Assembly (NCBI RefSeq): GCF_013409935.1
Contig: NZ_JACCCO010000002.1
Coordinates: 620,001 to 684,000 of the forward strand
DNA from: Streptosporangium sandarakinum
Lineage (GTDB): Bacteria; Actinomycetota; Actinomycetes; Streptosporangiales; Streptosporangiaceae
Direction: 5' to 3'
Length of the DNA: 64,000 nt
In this document: one piece after another, positions 1 to 8,426 of the stretch
Layout of the letters: every line of letters starts with the position of its first letter
Numbering within the stretch: the first letter of the stretch is position 1
The notes under the pieces: generated by a model
Databases searched by the model: none
Seen by the model: only the letters and a program-made list of their open reading frames with translations
What the model was told of the DNA's origin: nothing
Position numbers and translations under genes: made by a program

Positions 1-138
1 CGCGCGGAGCCCGTCGAGGCCGAGGGCGTGCTTGCTCTCCGGCGGGGTGATGGACCGCATCTGCCGGACATGCTCCCGGAGGAACTCGATGATCCGCGGA
101 CCGGACAGGTCGTCCACCACGATCCTCAAACCGCTCAA
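1..138 (-). CDS. GNAT-family acetyltransferase, N-terminal fragment cut by window edge
   Basis: The reverse strand reads from a TTG at 138 with a GGAG ribosome binding site about 8 bases upstream, and stays open to the left edge. The 46 visible residues include VVDDLSGPRIIEFLREH and ITPPESKHALGLDGLR, which I recognise as the opening of the GNAT acetyltransferase family whose members start with a D-L-S-G-P-x-I segment and a P-P-E-S-K-H-A-L motif. These enzymes transfer acetyl from acetyl-CoA to an amine; the acceptor cannot be told here. The acetyl-CoA site lies off the window. It lies downstream of the aldo/keto reductase with a hairpin between them, so it is probably a separate transcript. 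A TTG start is unusual and no better start is in frame. Confidence 0.6.
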   Translation of the reverse strand, partial: MSGLRIVVDDLSGPRIIEFLREHVRQMRSITPPESKHALGLDGLRA

Positions 139-227
139 CTCACATACTCCGCGTCAAGGAGGGGCGCGCCGCCGGACCCCGAACCCGTCGATACGCCGGG
201 AGAAGCATCTCGCACCCGGCTGCGAGG

Positions 228-287
228 GGCATCCCGGCCCGGCCGGGAGGGCTGCTGCCGTCCCGGCCGGGCCCTAACTGGGATGCG
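228..287 (-). terminator. long inverted repeat, possible terminator of the reductase gene
   Basis: Arms at 228-244 and 265-287 pair through GGCATCCC and GGCCCGGCC, interrupted by a 6-base bulge, with a GC-rich loop. It sits between the end of the aldo/keto reductase (368) and the start of the GNAT gene (138), both on the minus strand. There is no U-tract, which is common for actinomycete terminators. The remaining bases of 139-367 hold only CCTGTTCC-like short repeats. Confidence 0.4.
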
Positions 288-367
288 CCCTCCTGCCCGG
301 ATCGGTCCGAGCCTGCTCCGGGTTCGTTCCATGCCTGTTCCAGACCTGTTACGGGCCTGTTCCGGCG

Positions 368-1357
368 CTATCCGGCCAGGTCGGCCAGGTCGTCGGCGGT
401 GAGGCGAATACCGGCCGCCCCGACGTTCTCGGCCACGTGGTCCGGTGAGCTGCTTCCGGGAATGGCGAGGACGACCGGTGAGGCGGCCAGCAGCCAGGCC
501 AGGGCGACCTGCGCGGGCGTCGCCCCGTGGCGGGCGGCGACGTTCGCGACGCCGGGCCGGTCGATCGGCTCCCGGCCCCCGCCGAGCGGGAAGAACGGCA
601 CGTAGGCGATGCCGGCCTCCTCGCACCGCGCGAGCACGGCGGCGTCGTCCCGGTGGCCGATGTGGAAGTGGTTCTGCACCGCGGCGACCGGGGCGATCGC
701 CCGCGCCTCGGCGAGCTGGGCCGCGTCGACGTTGCTCACGCCGAGGTGCCGGATCAGGCCCTGGTCGCGCAGCTCGGCGAGGGCGGCGAACCGCTCGGCG
801 ACCGCGAGGGGCGCGTCGGCGACTGGACTGACGGGCGCCGGGAGCGCAGCGACCGGAGCGAGGAGGGAAGGAGCCGACTCCGAAGCGTCCCGAGCCGCGG
901 CGCGAAGCGCCGCCATCGACACCGACTCGCCGCCCGGCCGTCCCATGCCGCCCACCCGCAGGTAGACCAGGTCGAGGTGGTCGCGGCCGAGGCGGCGCAG
1001 GTCCTCCTCGACCAGGCCACGCAACTGCCCGGCCGTCGCCTGGCCGGTGGGCACGACGCCGCCCTCCAGGAGCGGCCCGACCTTGGTGGCGATCACCATG
1101 TCTTCGGAGTACGGCGCCAGCCCCCGCCGGATCATCTCGTGCGCCTGGAGGTCGCCGAAGCCGTAGAAGCCGGCGGTGTCGATGTGGTTCACGCCGAGCT
1201 CCACGGCGCGGCGCAGCACCGCGACGCCCTCCTCGGGGTCCCGGATCCGGCCACCGAGGGCGAGCCGCATCGCGCCGAAGCCGAGCCGGTTGACCCGCAG
1301 GTCACCGCCCAGCGGGAAGTCTCCGGCGGCGGTGGCGGAGGGCTGGTTCATCGTCAT
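368..1357 (-). CDS. Aldo/keto reductase with internal insertion
   Basis: A 329-residue NAD(P)H-dependent aldo/keto reductase of the TIM-barrel superfamily, likely cytosolic and acting on an unknown carbonyl. Seen: the family start (RLGFGAMRL), the catalytic Asp and Tyr region (GVNHIDTAGFYGFG, Asp near 58, Tyr near 63), a Lys in VIATKVGP, the G-V-S-N motif (HLGVSNVDAAQL) and the cofactor loop IPGSSSPDHVAENV. The usual His of the tetrad would fall at YLRVGG, where R is present, so one catalytic residue may be replaced. About 35 residues rich in Ala, Ser and Pro are inserted between YLRVGGMGRPGGE and PLAVAERFAALAEL, where relatives run straight on. Start ATG 1357; a second ATG lies two codons in. 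The frame stays open, so the gene may still be functional. Confidence 0.88.
   Translation of the reverse strand: MTMNQPSATAAGDFPLGGDLRVNRLGFGAMRLALGGRIRDPEEGVAVLRRAVELGVNHIDTAGFYGFGDLQAHEMIRRGLAPYSEDMVIATKVGPLLEGGVVPTGQATAGQLRGLVEEDLRRLGRDHLDLVYLRVGGMGRPGGESVSMAALRAAARDASESAPSLLAPVAALPAPVSPVADAPLAVAERFAALAELRDQGLIRHLGVSNVDAAQLAEARAIAPVAAVQNHFHIGHRDDAAVLARCEEAGIAYVPFFPLGGGREPIDRPGVANVAARHGATPAQVALAWLLAASPVVLAIPGSSSPDHVAENVGAAGIRLTADDLADLAG
820..925. repeat. in-frame repeat-like insert inside the aldo/keto reductase
   Basis: The bases read GAGCGCAGCGACCGGAGCG followed by GAGGAGGGAAGGAGCCGAC and end near a self-complementary GGCGCGAAGCGCC hairpin. The encoded Ala/Ser-rich stretch has no counterpart in ordinary aldo/keto reductases. 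The low-complexity composition resembles dispersed intragenic elements of actinomycetes. Boundaries are approximate. Confidence 0.45.
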
Positions 1358-1471
1358 GACGGCACCGTCTTTCTCAGGTTCTCTCGGGTTCTTTCGGGTC
1401 TTCTCTGGCTTCTCGGGCCGGGCGGCGTACGGAACGGGCCGGCCGTCCGGAGTGGGCGGGATGCGCAGGTC

Positions 1472-2497
1472 TCAAGCGCCCCGGTAATAGTCGGCGAGCG
1501 CGGCGAAGGCGGCCTTGGGCTCCCACGGCAGCCCCGGATACGCCTCCCCTGTGCGACCGCCCTCCAGGATCTTGACCACGCCGTAGCTCGCCAGGTCGAA
1601 GTCCTCGCGGGGGTCGTCGCGGTGCGGCAGGTCGTAACGCGCGAAGGTGTTGACGAACGCGGTGTCCACGCCTTCGGCGGTGAAGACGTCCAGCAGCTCC
1701 CGCAGGTAGGCGGCCTGCTCCTCCTCGTCGCGGACGTGGTCGCCGACGAGCCGGACCGGCCGGCCGTCCCCGCCCCATTCGACGATCATGTCGCCGCGTC
1801 CGCCCAGGTCCGCCGCGCCACGGTGCGTGGTGCACCCGAACTCGGTGATGGCGAGCGGCTTGCCCCGCCGTACCGCGGCCCGGATGTCGTCGCGGAACCG
1901 GGGGGCGATCTCGGCGTTCCGGTAGCCGGCGTCGGAGGAGACGATGTCGAACGGCGTCCAGTCGACGCCGTCCATCGGCAGGGACGCGTAGCTGACCTTC
2001 CCGCCGAAGCTCCCCCGCACGGTCTTGACCGCGTGGGCGAGGAAGTCGTTCACCCGGGCTGGGACCTTCGGCAGTACCTCGCGCAGCCGCGCCGGCTCGG
2101 CCAGCAGCGCGAGCCGCTCGTCGAGGGTGTCGCCGGGCAGGAACCCGGTGGTGAAGAGACTCAGCTCGGAGCCGGTGAGCAGCACGACCTCGGCGCCGTC
2201 CCGGCGTAGCCGCTCGGCGCGGGCGGCGCCGTCGGCCAGGAAGTCCAGCAGTTCGCCGGCGGTCAGGTCACAGGTGAACGGCGAGTACCAGACCTCCAGC
2301 CCTGCCTCCGCGGCGTACCCGGCGGCGGCCTCCAGACGGTCCTGCCGGCCACCGGTGATCCGTACGGCCGTGCAGTGCAGGTCCGTACGGATGACCTGCA
2401 TCTCCCGCCGGACGACGTCGGGGTCGAACGGCTCCCGGGTGCTGTGGCCCGGCCCTGCGACGAACCCGGTGTCGTAGGTGATCCCCTTACCGCGCAT
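1472..2497 (-). CDS. Glycoside-hydrolase-like TIM barrel protein (often labelled abortive infection protein)
   Basis: A 341-residue protein of an actinobacterial family that databases often label abortive infection protein, but whose fold looks like a clan-A glycosidase. Seen: MRGKGITYDTGFVAGPGH at the start, TGSELSLF with a Glu near 135 placed like an acid/base, and LAITEFGCTTHRGAADL with a Glu near 215 placed like a nucleophile. No signal peptide is visible, so it is likely cytosolic. I chose ATG 2497 because GGGAGAGG lies about 8 bases upstream; an upstream in-frame start at 2539 lacks a site. It is divergent from the TetR gene across a palindrome, so TetR probably controls it. Substrate is unknown; a role in phage abortive infection is not supported by the sequence. 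Confidence 0.78.
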   Translation of the reverse strand: MRGKGITYDTGFVAGPGHSTREPFDPDVVRREMQVIRTDLHCTAVRITGGRQDRLEAAAGYAAEAGLEVWYSPFTCDLTAGELLDFLADGAARAERLRRDGAEVVLLTGSELSLFTTGFLPGDTLDERLALLAEPARLREVLPKVPARVNDFLAHAVKTVRGSFGGKVSYASLPMDGVDWTPFDIVSSDAGYRNAEIAPRFRDDIRAAVRRGKPLAITEFGCTTHRGAADLGGRGDMIVEWGGDGRPVRLVGDHVRDEEEQAAYLRELLDVFTAEGVDTAFVNTFARYDLPHRDDPREDFDLASYGVVKILEGGRTGEAYPGLPWEPKAAFAALADYYRGA

Positions 2498-2593
2498 GGC
2501 GCGTTCCTCTCCCTGACCGGTCCGGACCCTGGCTGCCACCGGAGGCCGGTCTTCGGCCTCCGCTCAGAGCCCGGAGCCCGGCGCCATTTGAAG

Positions 2594-2611
2594 GTACGGT
2601 ACGTACCGTAC
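2594..2611. promoter_or_regulatory. perfect 18-bp palindrome, probable TetR operator
   Basis: GTACGGTACGTACCGTAC is perfectly self-complementary and lies between the divergent starts 2497 and 2679. TetR-family repressors usually bind such palindromes in the shared promoter region. A partial echo (GATACGCTCCGTACCGG) follows near 2650. Confidence 0.7.
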
Positions 2612-2678
2612 TCTAAAACCGGCATCCGCTCCAGCCGCCTCCCCTACCTGGGATACGCTCCGTACCGGAAGGAGCGGG

Positions 2679-3311
2679 ATGGCCGACGAAGCGACAGCGA
2701 GCTCGACCCAGCAGCCCCGGCCCGCGTCGGGCAGGCGGCGCGGGGCGGCACTGGAGCATGCGATCCTGCGCGCGGCCATGGAGGAGCTCGCCGAGCACGG
2801 CTACGCCGGAATGACCATGGAACGGGTCGCCCGCCGCGCCGGCACCAACAAGAACGCCATCTACCGCCGCTGGCCCACCCGCGCCGCCCTGGGCATCGCC
2901 GCCTACGGGCAGTTCGCCGTCATCCACGCCCAGGTCCCGGACACCGGCAGCCTGCGCGGCGACGCGCTGGAACTGCTGCGCCGCGCCAACGGCACCTACT
3001 CCTCACCCGTCGGCGGCATCCTGCGAGCCCTGCTGGCCGGCGCCCGCGACGACCCCGAGCTGCTGGCCCAGCTCCAGGAACGCACGGCCGACGCGGGCAG
3101 CGACATCTGGCTGACGATCCTGGCCCGCGCCGTGTCCCGCGGCGAGCTGCGCCCCGAGGCCCTGCACCCGCGCGTCGCCACCGTGGCCGTCGTGCTGCTC
3201 CGCGACGAGTTCATCACCCGCGGGCACCCCTCGGCGCCCGACGAGGTCCTCGTCGAGATCATCGACGAGGTCTACCTCCCGCTCCTGCACGGCCGCGGCC
3301 CCGCCTGCTGA
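2679..3311 (+). CDS. TetR-family transcriptional regulator
   Basis: A 210-residue one-component repressor. The N-terminal helix-turn-helix spans roughly residues 25-72 (ILRAAMEELAEHG, then TMERVARRAGTNKNAIYRRW), which is the TetR pattern with the recognition helix ending in Y-R-R-W. The rest is an all-helical ligand-binding and dimer domain with no recognisable ligand signature; its C-terminus (LVEIIDEVYLPLLHGR) fits the TetR_C_11/16-type tails. ATG 2679 has GGAAGGAG just upstream. It is divergent from the glycosidase-like gene and a perfect palindrome lies in between, so autoregulation and control of the neighbour are likely. Confidence 0.92.
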   Translation: MADEATASSTQQPRPASGRRRGAALEHAILRAAMEELAEHGYAGMTMERVARRAGTNKNAIYRRWPTRAALGIAAYGQFAVIHAQVPDTGSLRGDALELLRRANGTYSSPVGGILRALLAGARDDPELLAQLQERTADAGSDIWLTILARAVSRGELRPEALHPRVATVAVVLLRDEFITRGHPSAPDEVLVEIIDEVYLPLLHGRGPAC

Positions 3312-3399
3312 GCCCGTACGGCCCGGCATCGAACGATCTGCCCACCGATCCGTACGGCCCGGCCTCCGGCCGTCGAATCCGCCGAGTCCTCAGCCGTCA

Positions 3400-3720
3400 T
3401 CAGGTCTGGTCGTTCAGGCGGCCGAGGGCGTGGAACCCGGTGTGGAGACCCAGCATCAACTCCCGGAAGGAGCCGTGCCGTTCCGGGCCTACAGCCCTCC
3501 GGGCGAACAGCTCGTACGCGGCCCGCTCCCCGTGCTCGTCCACGTCCTCCGGGTCGAGGAAAGCCAGGTCCCGCCGACCGGTTCCCCGGCCCCGGAGAGC
3601 GGTTCCGCGTCGTGCAGGGCGGCCCACTCCCCGCTCCAGCGCTCCAGAAACGGTTTCCAGGCCTGGCGGTCCACCCGGCGGCTCCTCGATGTCGGCGATA
3701 TCGCGCCCATGCCAGCAGAC
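3400..3720 (-). pseudogene. Decayed SMI1/KNR4 (SUKH) family gene
   Basis: Two pieces of one protein lie in different frames. The upstream piece reads VDRQAWKPFLERWSGEWAAL, like the N-terminus of actinobacterial SUKH proteins. The downstream piece reads DLAFLDPEDVDEHGERAAYE and SFRELMLGLHTGFHALG, like their last 45 residues. The central SUKH fold, normally about 80-100 residues, is missing, so the gene has both an internal deletion and a frame change. SUKH proteins are often immunity proteins of polymorphic toxins. The rest of 3312-3841 holds a direct repeat CCGTACGGCCCGGC (about 3315 and 3350) and an AT-rich promoter-like stretch at 3757-3810. Confidence 0.55.
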
Positions 3721-3841
3721 ATCATCGACAACGAGGAAAGAACCCGCTCATGACGGTTGTTGAATTCGCATTCATCGCCCTCGACCCGCCTTTATCGAGT
3801 TAAGGTGAAAGACCGGAATAAGGCGATGACAGGGAGGGCCG

Positions 3842-5824
3842 ATGGCGTCCGGAACGGGGCCCTTGTCGCCGGACTTCAGCGGAATCGACCCCGACCTGAT
3901 GCAGGGCTTCGTCGCCGCGCTGGAACGTGGCCGGGACGTCATCGGCGAGCAGTCCGAACGGATCCGCCAACTCCTCGCCACGGCGCAGGTACCCGCCGCC
4001 GGCCTCCAGCCGATCCGGGAGATCAAGGGCTGGATCGACGACGAGCTGCCGGAGCTGCGCAAGCGAAACGAGACCATCAAGGCGAGCGACGCCCTCGCCC
4101 CCTGGCTACCCGGCGCGCGGACGCCCGGCTCCAAGCTGGTCGGCTATGACGAGGGGAAGATCCTCTCCCCCGCGGAGGCACAGAAGCAGGGCACGGCGCT
4201 GGGCAAGCGTTTCCTGGCCATAGAGCCGCGGAACTTCTTCTCACTCGGCAACCCCTCCTCCGACGCGTACATGAAGGTCGTCAAGGAACTGGCCGATCAC
4301 AAGAACGACGCCGACTACACCGCGGCCTTCTTCGCCGCCCTCGGCACGAAGGGCACCGTCCAGCTGCCCGCCCTGCTGCGGGAGAACCTGGACACCGCCG
4401 ACTTCCAGGCACCCGCCGGCCCTCCCCGCCCAGACGACGAGGTGCTCCGGACGGTGAGCCAGGCGTTCGGTACGGCGGTCACCGGAGGATCACGCGTCCC
4501 GGGTTTCGCGAAGATCAAGGAGGAGATCCGCGGCACCGCAGCCGGGGCCGGTGCGGGCCTGCTGCTGAGCGCGGGGAGGTTCCCCGCCGAATGGCTGCGG
4601 GACGTGGTGCTGAACCACGGCTTCGCCGACCCCAAGAAGGTCAGCACCGGGTTCCTCTACGCCCTGGGCAACAACCCTGGCGCGGCCCGGCAGGCCATCG
4701 CGGCGGTGACCGGACCGTACGGCAGGGACCAGACGAAGCTCAAGACGTTCCTGAAGTCGTTCAATGGGCACTTCGGCGGCTCGTCCCTCCCTCCGACCGG
4801 CGGTGACGACGCCTTCGGGCGCATGCTGGCGGCGGCCTCCGGCGCCTACGACGAGGAGGACGGCAAGCACAGCCAGGAATCGGCGGCGTTCGCCTTCACC
4901 GTGATGACCACGCTCGGCAAGGTGGGCGAGGGCGCCCGGGTTCACCTCGCGGAGATCGCCGGCGCGTACGCCACCGAGATCACCGAGGGTGCGAACATCG
5001 GTGACGCGAACATGACCGAACCCAGCGCGCTGAAGCCCTCGACCTCGGCCTTCGGCCTGAAGTCCGCCTTCACGCTGAGCCCGAAGGACACCTACCGCTT
5101 CCTCAAGCTCTTCGCCGACTCCCCGGAGAACCTCAAGCCGTTCGACGAGGGGATGGGACGGTTCTCCCAGAAGGTGATCGCCGACGCCTCGGCGAAGACC
5201 TTGAAAACCGGGGACGTCGAGCACCTGGACCGGGTGTTCACCGCCCTGGGCAACGTACGCGGCTTCGAACTGGCAGCCGTCGAGAAGGTCCAGGGCAACC
5301 TCGACACGATCGACAAGCAGCGGGACGACCTGGTGGGATTCATCCGCGACACCGCCATCGGGGCGATCAGCATGACTCCTGTCGCCGCGCCGAACATGGC
5401 CGCGGATCTCGCCTGGTTCGCACTGAGTACCACGTTCGCCGCTGACGGCGCCTTCGGTGATGACGACGAGACCCGGGTCGAGAAGGCCGACAAGCAGGAC
5501 GCCATCGACACCCTCGGCCGCCAGCACACCTACGCGCAGATCCTCATGGCGAACGGCTTCGCCCCGAAGGTGACCCCGGGCGAGTACCAGGCGAAGTGCC
5601 CGCCGGGGGTGGCGATCGCGGACGCGAACGGGGAGCTGAGACCGTTCGCGGACCTGATGAAGCAGGGGAACAAGGGACTGGAGGCGTTCGAGAAGTGGGC
5701 AGCCGTCAACGGGATGGGTGGCGATGATAGGACCGCCGTTGGGAGATTGTCCGGCAACATGGCGAACTCGTTTGATGGCGGCAACAAACGGGGCCGGGAA
5801 CGCAGCTTGGCGTTCGACAGCTAG
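3842..5824 (+). CDS. Large hypothetical protein, DUF6571-like / WXG-associated
   Basis: A 660-residue protein, tentatively of the DUF6571-like group found beside WXG100-type genes in actinomycetes. Residues 1-90 (FSGIDPDLMQGFVAALERGR, then IREIKGWIDDELPEL) form amphipathic helices like the N-terminal bundle of secreted WXG-type substrates. The rest is Ala/Gly-rich helical sequence with motifs such as WLRDVVLNHGFADPKKV and FLYALGNNPGAARQAI, repeated in this family. Residues near 515-535 (ISMTPVAAPNMAADLAWFAL) are hydrophobic and could touch a membrane. No enzyme motif is visible. ATG 3842 has GGGAGGG upstream. It converges on a lipoprotein gene with one base between stops. The family name is from memory and should be checked. 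Confidence 0.72.
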   Translation: MASGTGPLSPDFSGIDPDLMQGFVAALERGRDVIGEQSERIRQLLATAQVPAAGLQPIREIKGWIDDELPELRKRNETIKASDALAPWLPGARTPGSKLVGYDEGKILSPAEAQKQGTALGKRFLAIEPRNFFSLGNPSSDAYMKVVKELADHKNDADYTAAFFAALGTKGTVQLPALLRENLDTADFQAPAGPPRPDDEVLRTVSQAFGTAVTGGSRVPGFAKIKEEIRGTAAGAGAGLLLSAGRFPAEWLRDVVLNHGFADPKKVSTGFLYALGNNPGAARQAIAAVTGPYGRDQTKLKTFLKSFNGHFGGSSLPPTGGDDAFGRMLAAASGAYDEEDGKHSQESAAFAFTVMTTLGKVGEGARVHLAEIAGAYATEITEGANIGDANMTEPSALKPSTSAFGLKSAFTLSPKDTYRFLKLFADSPENLKPFDEGMGRFSQKVIADASAKTLKTGDVEHLDRVFTALGNVRGFELAAVEKVQGNLDTIDKQRDDLVGFIRDTAIGAISMTPVAAPNMAADLAWFALSTTFAADGAFGDDDETRVEKADKQDAIDTLGRQHTYAQILMANGFAPKVTPGEYQAKCPPGVAIADANGELRPFADLMKQGNKGLEAFEKWAAVNGMGGDDRTAVGRLSGNMANSFDGGNKRGRERSLAFDS

Positions 5825-5825
5825 C

Positions 5826-6272
5826 TCATGAGGTCGGAAGACACTCGGTCTCTCCTCTGACCGCGTACTGCCCGTTGGACGGCGACTCCAGGATGATCAC
5901 GGTCTTGTACTCGTCATTGGCGAGCCGGATGGGGGCATTCCCACGATCTTCGACGATGCGGTACGGCGCAACTCCAGAAAGCGCACCCACCAGTAAGGTG
6001 TTGAGGCTATCCGGCTTGCGTTCGGTCGCGGGATCCCTCCCAGCTGCAGCGAAAGTCCGCTTCGCTTTTCCTTCTCCGCAGGGGATATCGCGTCCGCCGG
6101 AATCGGTTATACGGACATCCAGAACCTGCCCCTTCCGCATCAGCTCCGTGATGTGCTTCTTGAGTGTCTCCCCCGCCTCCGCCGCCGTAGGACCACTCTC
6201 CCCGCACCCCGACACCGCCACCAGCACCATCACTACGCACACCGCGACGCCACGCCGTACGAAAAACGCCAT
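5826..6272 (-). CDS. Small lipoprotein of unknown function
   Basis: A 148-residue secreted lipoprotein. The signal peptide has RR at 6-7, a hydrophobic core (VAVCVVMVLVAV) and lipobox V-S-G-C with Cys 23 as the lipid attachment site. The mature part (TAAEAGETLKKHITELM, then DIPCGEGKAKRTF) is probably a small alpha/beta domain on the outer face of the membrane, with two further Cys that could form a disulphide. ATG 6272 is preceded by GGAGGAATTC, a near-ideal site. It is divergent from the WXG-like gene at 6360. The lipoprotein at 24227 has a similar size and layout and may be a distant paralogue, linking two secretion-associated patches. Confidence 0.82.
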   Translation of the reverse strand: MAFFVRRGVAVCVVMVLVAVSGCGESGPTAAEAGETLKKHITELMRKGQVLDVRITDSGGRDIPCGEGKAKRTFAAAGRDPATERKPDSLNTLLVGALSGVAPYRIVEDRGNAPIRLANDEYKTVIILESPSNGQYAVRGETECLPTS

Positions 6273-6359
6273 GAATTCCTCCGGGGCTGGCCGATGTGCT
6301 GTAGATCCAATAATGTCCAATGAAGCCGCCGCTGTGTCCACGATCCACAAAGGGGATGT

Positions 6360-6650
6360 ATGAATCCTCAAGCCGGGGATCTGGTGCCCAACCCGCGGCG
6401 CCAGGTGCTGGAGCAGGCGCTGGCCGAGGTCAGGGCGCGGGTCGCCATCCTGGAGGCGGCGCTCGATCCGGCGCACGGCCAGTTCACGGGACAGCCCGTG
6501 TGGGTGGGGCCGGCGGCCCGGCGGTTCGCCGAGGATCTCACCGCCCGCCGGGTACGGCTCCGCCAGGCGGCCAGGGCGCTTCTCGAAGCGCTCGAAGACG
6601 AACTCCGCTCCGTGCCGGAGAGGGTCCCGCCCTCCGCCGCACGGCACTGA
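6360..6650 (+). CDS. WXG100-like small helical protein
   Basis: A 96-residue, almost all-helical protein. It has the helix-turn-helix layout of WXG100 proteins: helix one (QVLEQALAEVRARVAILEAAL), a turn with WVGP near 48 in place of W-x-G, and helix two (ARRFAEDLTARRVRLRQAAR). Such proteins are exported by type VII systems or act as partners of larger WXG substrates; no ESX ATPase lies in the window. ATG 6360 is preceded by AAAGGGGA. It is divergent from a lipoprotein gene and lies a few hundred bases before a membrane protein gene, which suggests a cell-envelope role. The partner may be the 660-residue protein encoded at 3842. Confidence 0.68.
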   Translation: MNPQAGDLVPNPRRQVLEQALAEVRARVAILEAALDPAHGQFTGQPVWVGPAARRFAEDLTARRVRLRQAARALLEALEDELRSVPERVPPSAARH

Positions 6651-6855
6651 CCCGCCAGCCTGAAATGCGACGGGGACGGGGCGGGTTCTCCGCCCGGAAC
6701 CGGCGGGTGAAACCACCGCCCCGGCGGCCGGCCCTTTCCGTCCACGCGGTTCAGGGCACGCATGCCGGAACGAGAAGCACCGTCGGCGGAGATTTCACGG
6801 GAAACCAAAGCAATAAGCCCTCTTTTACTGATCAACCGGCATATTCTTCCCTTCC

Positions 6856-8307
6856 GTGTCCCGACGATCATTGCTCCTGTGGGCGGCTGCGCTGGTGGCG
6901 GCGCTGGCCCCGGTTCTGTCCGTCTTGGGCGCGCTGCTCCTGGGCTGGGGTGACGGGGAACAGGGCTTCGCGTGGATGTCGACGGGGTGGTGCGCCGGTT
7001 ACGAGATCAATGAGGAGATCCGCACCCTCCTCGGGCCGGTCAGGGAGTTTCCGCTGGTGCTGTTCGGCCTCGCGCCGCTGGTCGGCCTGGCCTTCGCCGG
7101 CTGGCTGCTGAGCGTCCGTGCCGGACGGCCCCGGCTCGGCCGGATCTTCGGTCTCGCAACCGCCGGGGTCATGCTCGTCGTCTCACTGCCCGAGCCGGTG
7201 CTGCTCACGTTCGACGCGGCCGTCTCCCGATACTGCCTGAGCGCGTGGGGCCCGCCGGAGCTGGTGAACTGGACCCTCACGTCCGGCTTCTACCCTCTCC
7301 TCCCCGCGGTCCTGACGGTACTCGCGGCCCGGCCGCCGGTCAGGCCGCGGCTCGTCCGGCGCGGCCGCCCGGTCCGCGTGGCGATCACGGTCCCGGTCGT
7401 GGCCGTACTGCTGCTCGGCGCGGCGAGTGACAGCCGGCCCGGCCGGGTGAGCGACTCGAACGAACTCGACTGCGCCGGATTCGGCGACGTCCGGGTGCCC
7501 GCGATGAGCGGGCAGGAGAAGGCGTTCCTGTGCGCGGTACGGTCCGACGGGTTCGGGGCCGATGGGCCCGGCGTGCCCGAACTGGCCGGCCTGCCCGACC
7601 GGGCGCTGATCGCCTACGGCCGCAACCTGTGCCACGCGGCCACGCGGAACGGCGGCGACACCGGGGCGCGGGCCGTACAGCGGATGATGGGCGAGGCGGC
7701 GGGCGGGCCGCTGGCCGGGGCGCTCTCCCGGATGTGCCCGGCTGTGGCCAAGATGTTGCAGGCCGAGGGTGATCGGCAGCGGGCGGAGGCGGAGGCGTTC
7801 GTCGCCGCCGCGGAACGCGCCTGCGCCGCCCACCCCCGCCACCGTCCGAAGATCAAGCCGGTACGGCGGGCACGCGCCACCATGTGGACGGAGTTCTGGA
7901 CCATCAACGCCTGGGAAGAGGGGTGGGAAGGCGAGGAGAGCGGCGACAGGGTCGCCGACCTGGTCGGGGGCGGAGACGGCACGCTGCAGGTCTGGGCCGC
8001 CGACGAGGCCGGTCACGCATGCGTGACCGGTGAGGCCTACACCAGGCGTCCGCCGGTGGAGACACGCGGCTGGGAGCAGGTCGTCGAGGTCGGCTACCGG
8101 ACCCGGACCGGCTCCCTGGTGCTGGTGGACGGCGAGGGCAAGGAAATGCCCGACCTGGCCGCCGGAGGGCCGGGACGGTACCGGGTCCGGGTCCACGTAC
8201 GGGGCCGCAAGGCCGCCCAGGAGCACATCGACGTGCCGGACGGCACCGTCCAGCTTCTGATCATGGTTTTCCCGGGAGAGCAGCGAAAGCCGGTGATCTA
8301 CCGGTGA
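6856..8307 (+). CDS. Multipass membrane protein with extracytoplasmic domain
   Basis: A 483-residue protein I do not recognise. Five hydrophobic segments are visible: about residues 5-28, 66-86, 98-116, 140-158 and 174-193. After the fifth comes a soluble 290-residue region with paired Cys (LDCAGFGDVRVPAM, EKAFLCAVRSDGF, NLCHAATRNGGDT, SRMCPAVAKM, ERACAAHPRH, HACVTGEAY), consistent with disulphides outside the cell. The last 110 residues look like a beta domain (LQVWAADEAGHACVTGE, VVEVGYRTRTGSLVLVDGEG). GTG 6856 lacks a ribosome binding site and could be leaderless, because an AT-rich stretch (6800-6850) lies directly upstream. Confidence 0.72.
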   Translation: MSRRSLLLWAAALVAALAPVLSVLGALLLGWGDGEQGFAWMSTGWCAGYEINEEIRTLLGPVREFPLVLFGLAPLVGLAFAGWLLSVRAGRPRLGRIFGLATAGVMLVVSLPEPVLLTFDAAVSRYCLSAWGPPELVNWTLTSGFYPLLPAVLTVLAARPPVRPRLVRRGRPVRVAITVPVVAVLLLGAASDSRPGRVSDSNELDCAGFGDVRVPAMSGQEKAFLCAVRSDGFGADGPGVPELAGLPDRALIAYGRNLCHAATRNGGDTGARAVQRMMGEAAGGPLAGALSRMCPAVAKMLQAEGDRQRAEAEAFVAAAERACAAHPRHRPKIKPVRRARATMWTEFWTINAWEEGWEGEESGDRVADLVGGGDGTLQVWAADEAGHACVTGEAYTRRPPVETRGWEQVVEVGYRTRTGSLVLVDGEGKEMPDLAAGGPGRYRVRVHVRGRKAAQEHIDVPDGTVQLLIMVFPGEQRKPVIYR

Positions 8308-8426
8308 CGCCGCCCGCGGCGACGGTCCGATCGGTTCGCGGGACCGGGTGAGCGCCGACGGTTTGATCAACCGGCGCGAAGCAGGCGGCGGCGAGGCTTC
8401 CACGGCGCCTTCGGTAGCGTGCTCGC

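Noticed and set aside
1472-2497. Abortive infection phage-defence gene
   Set aside because: The database label of this family is misleading; the visible motifs are those of a glycosidase-like TIM barrel.
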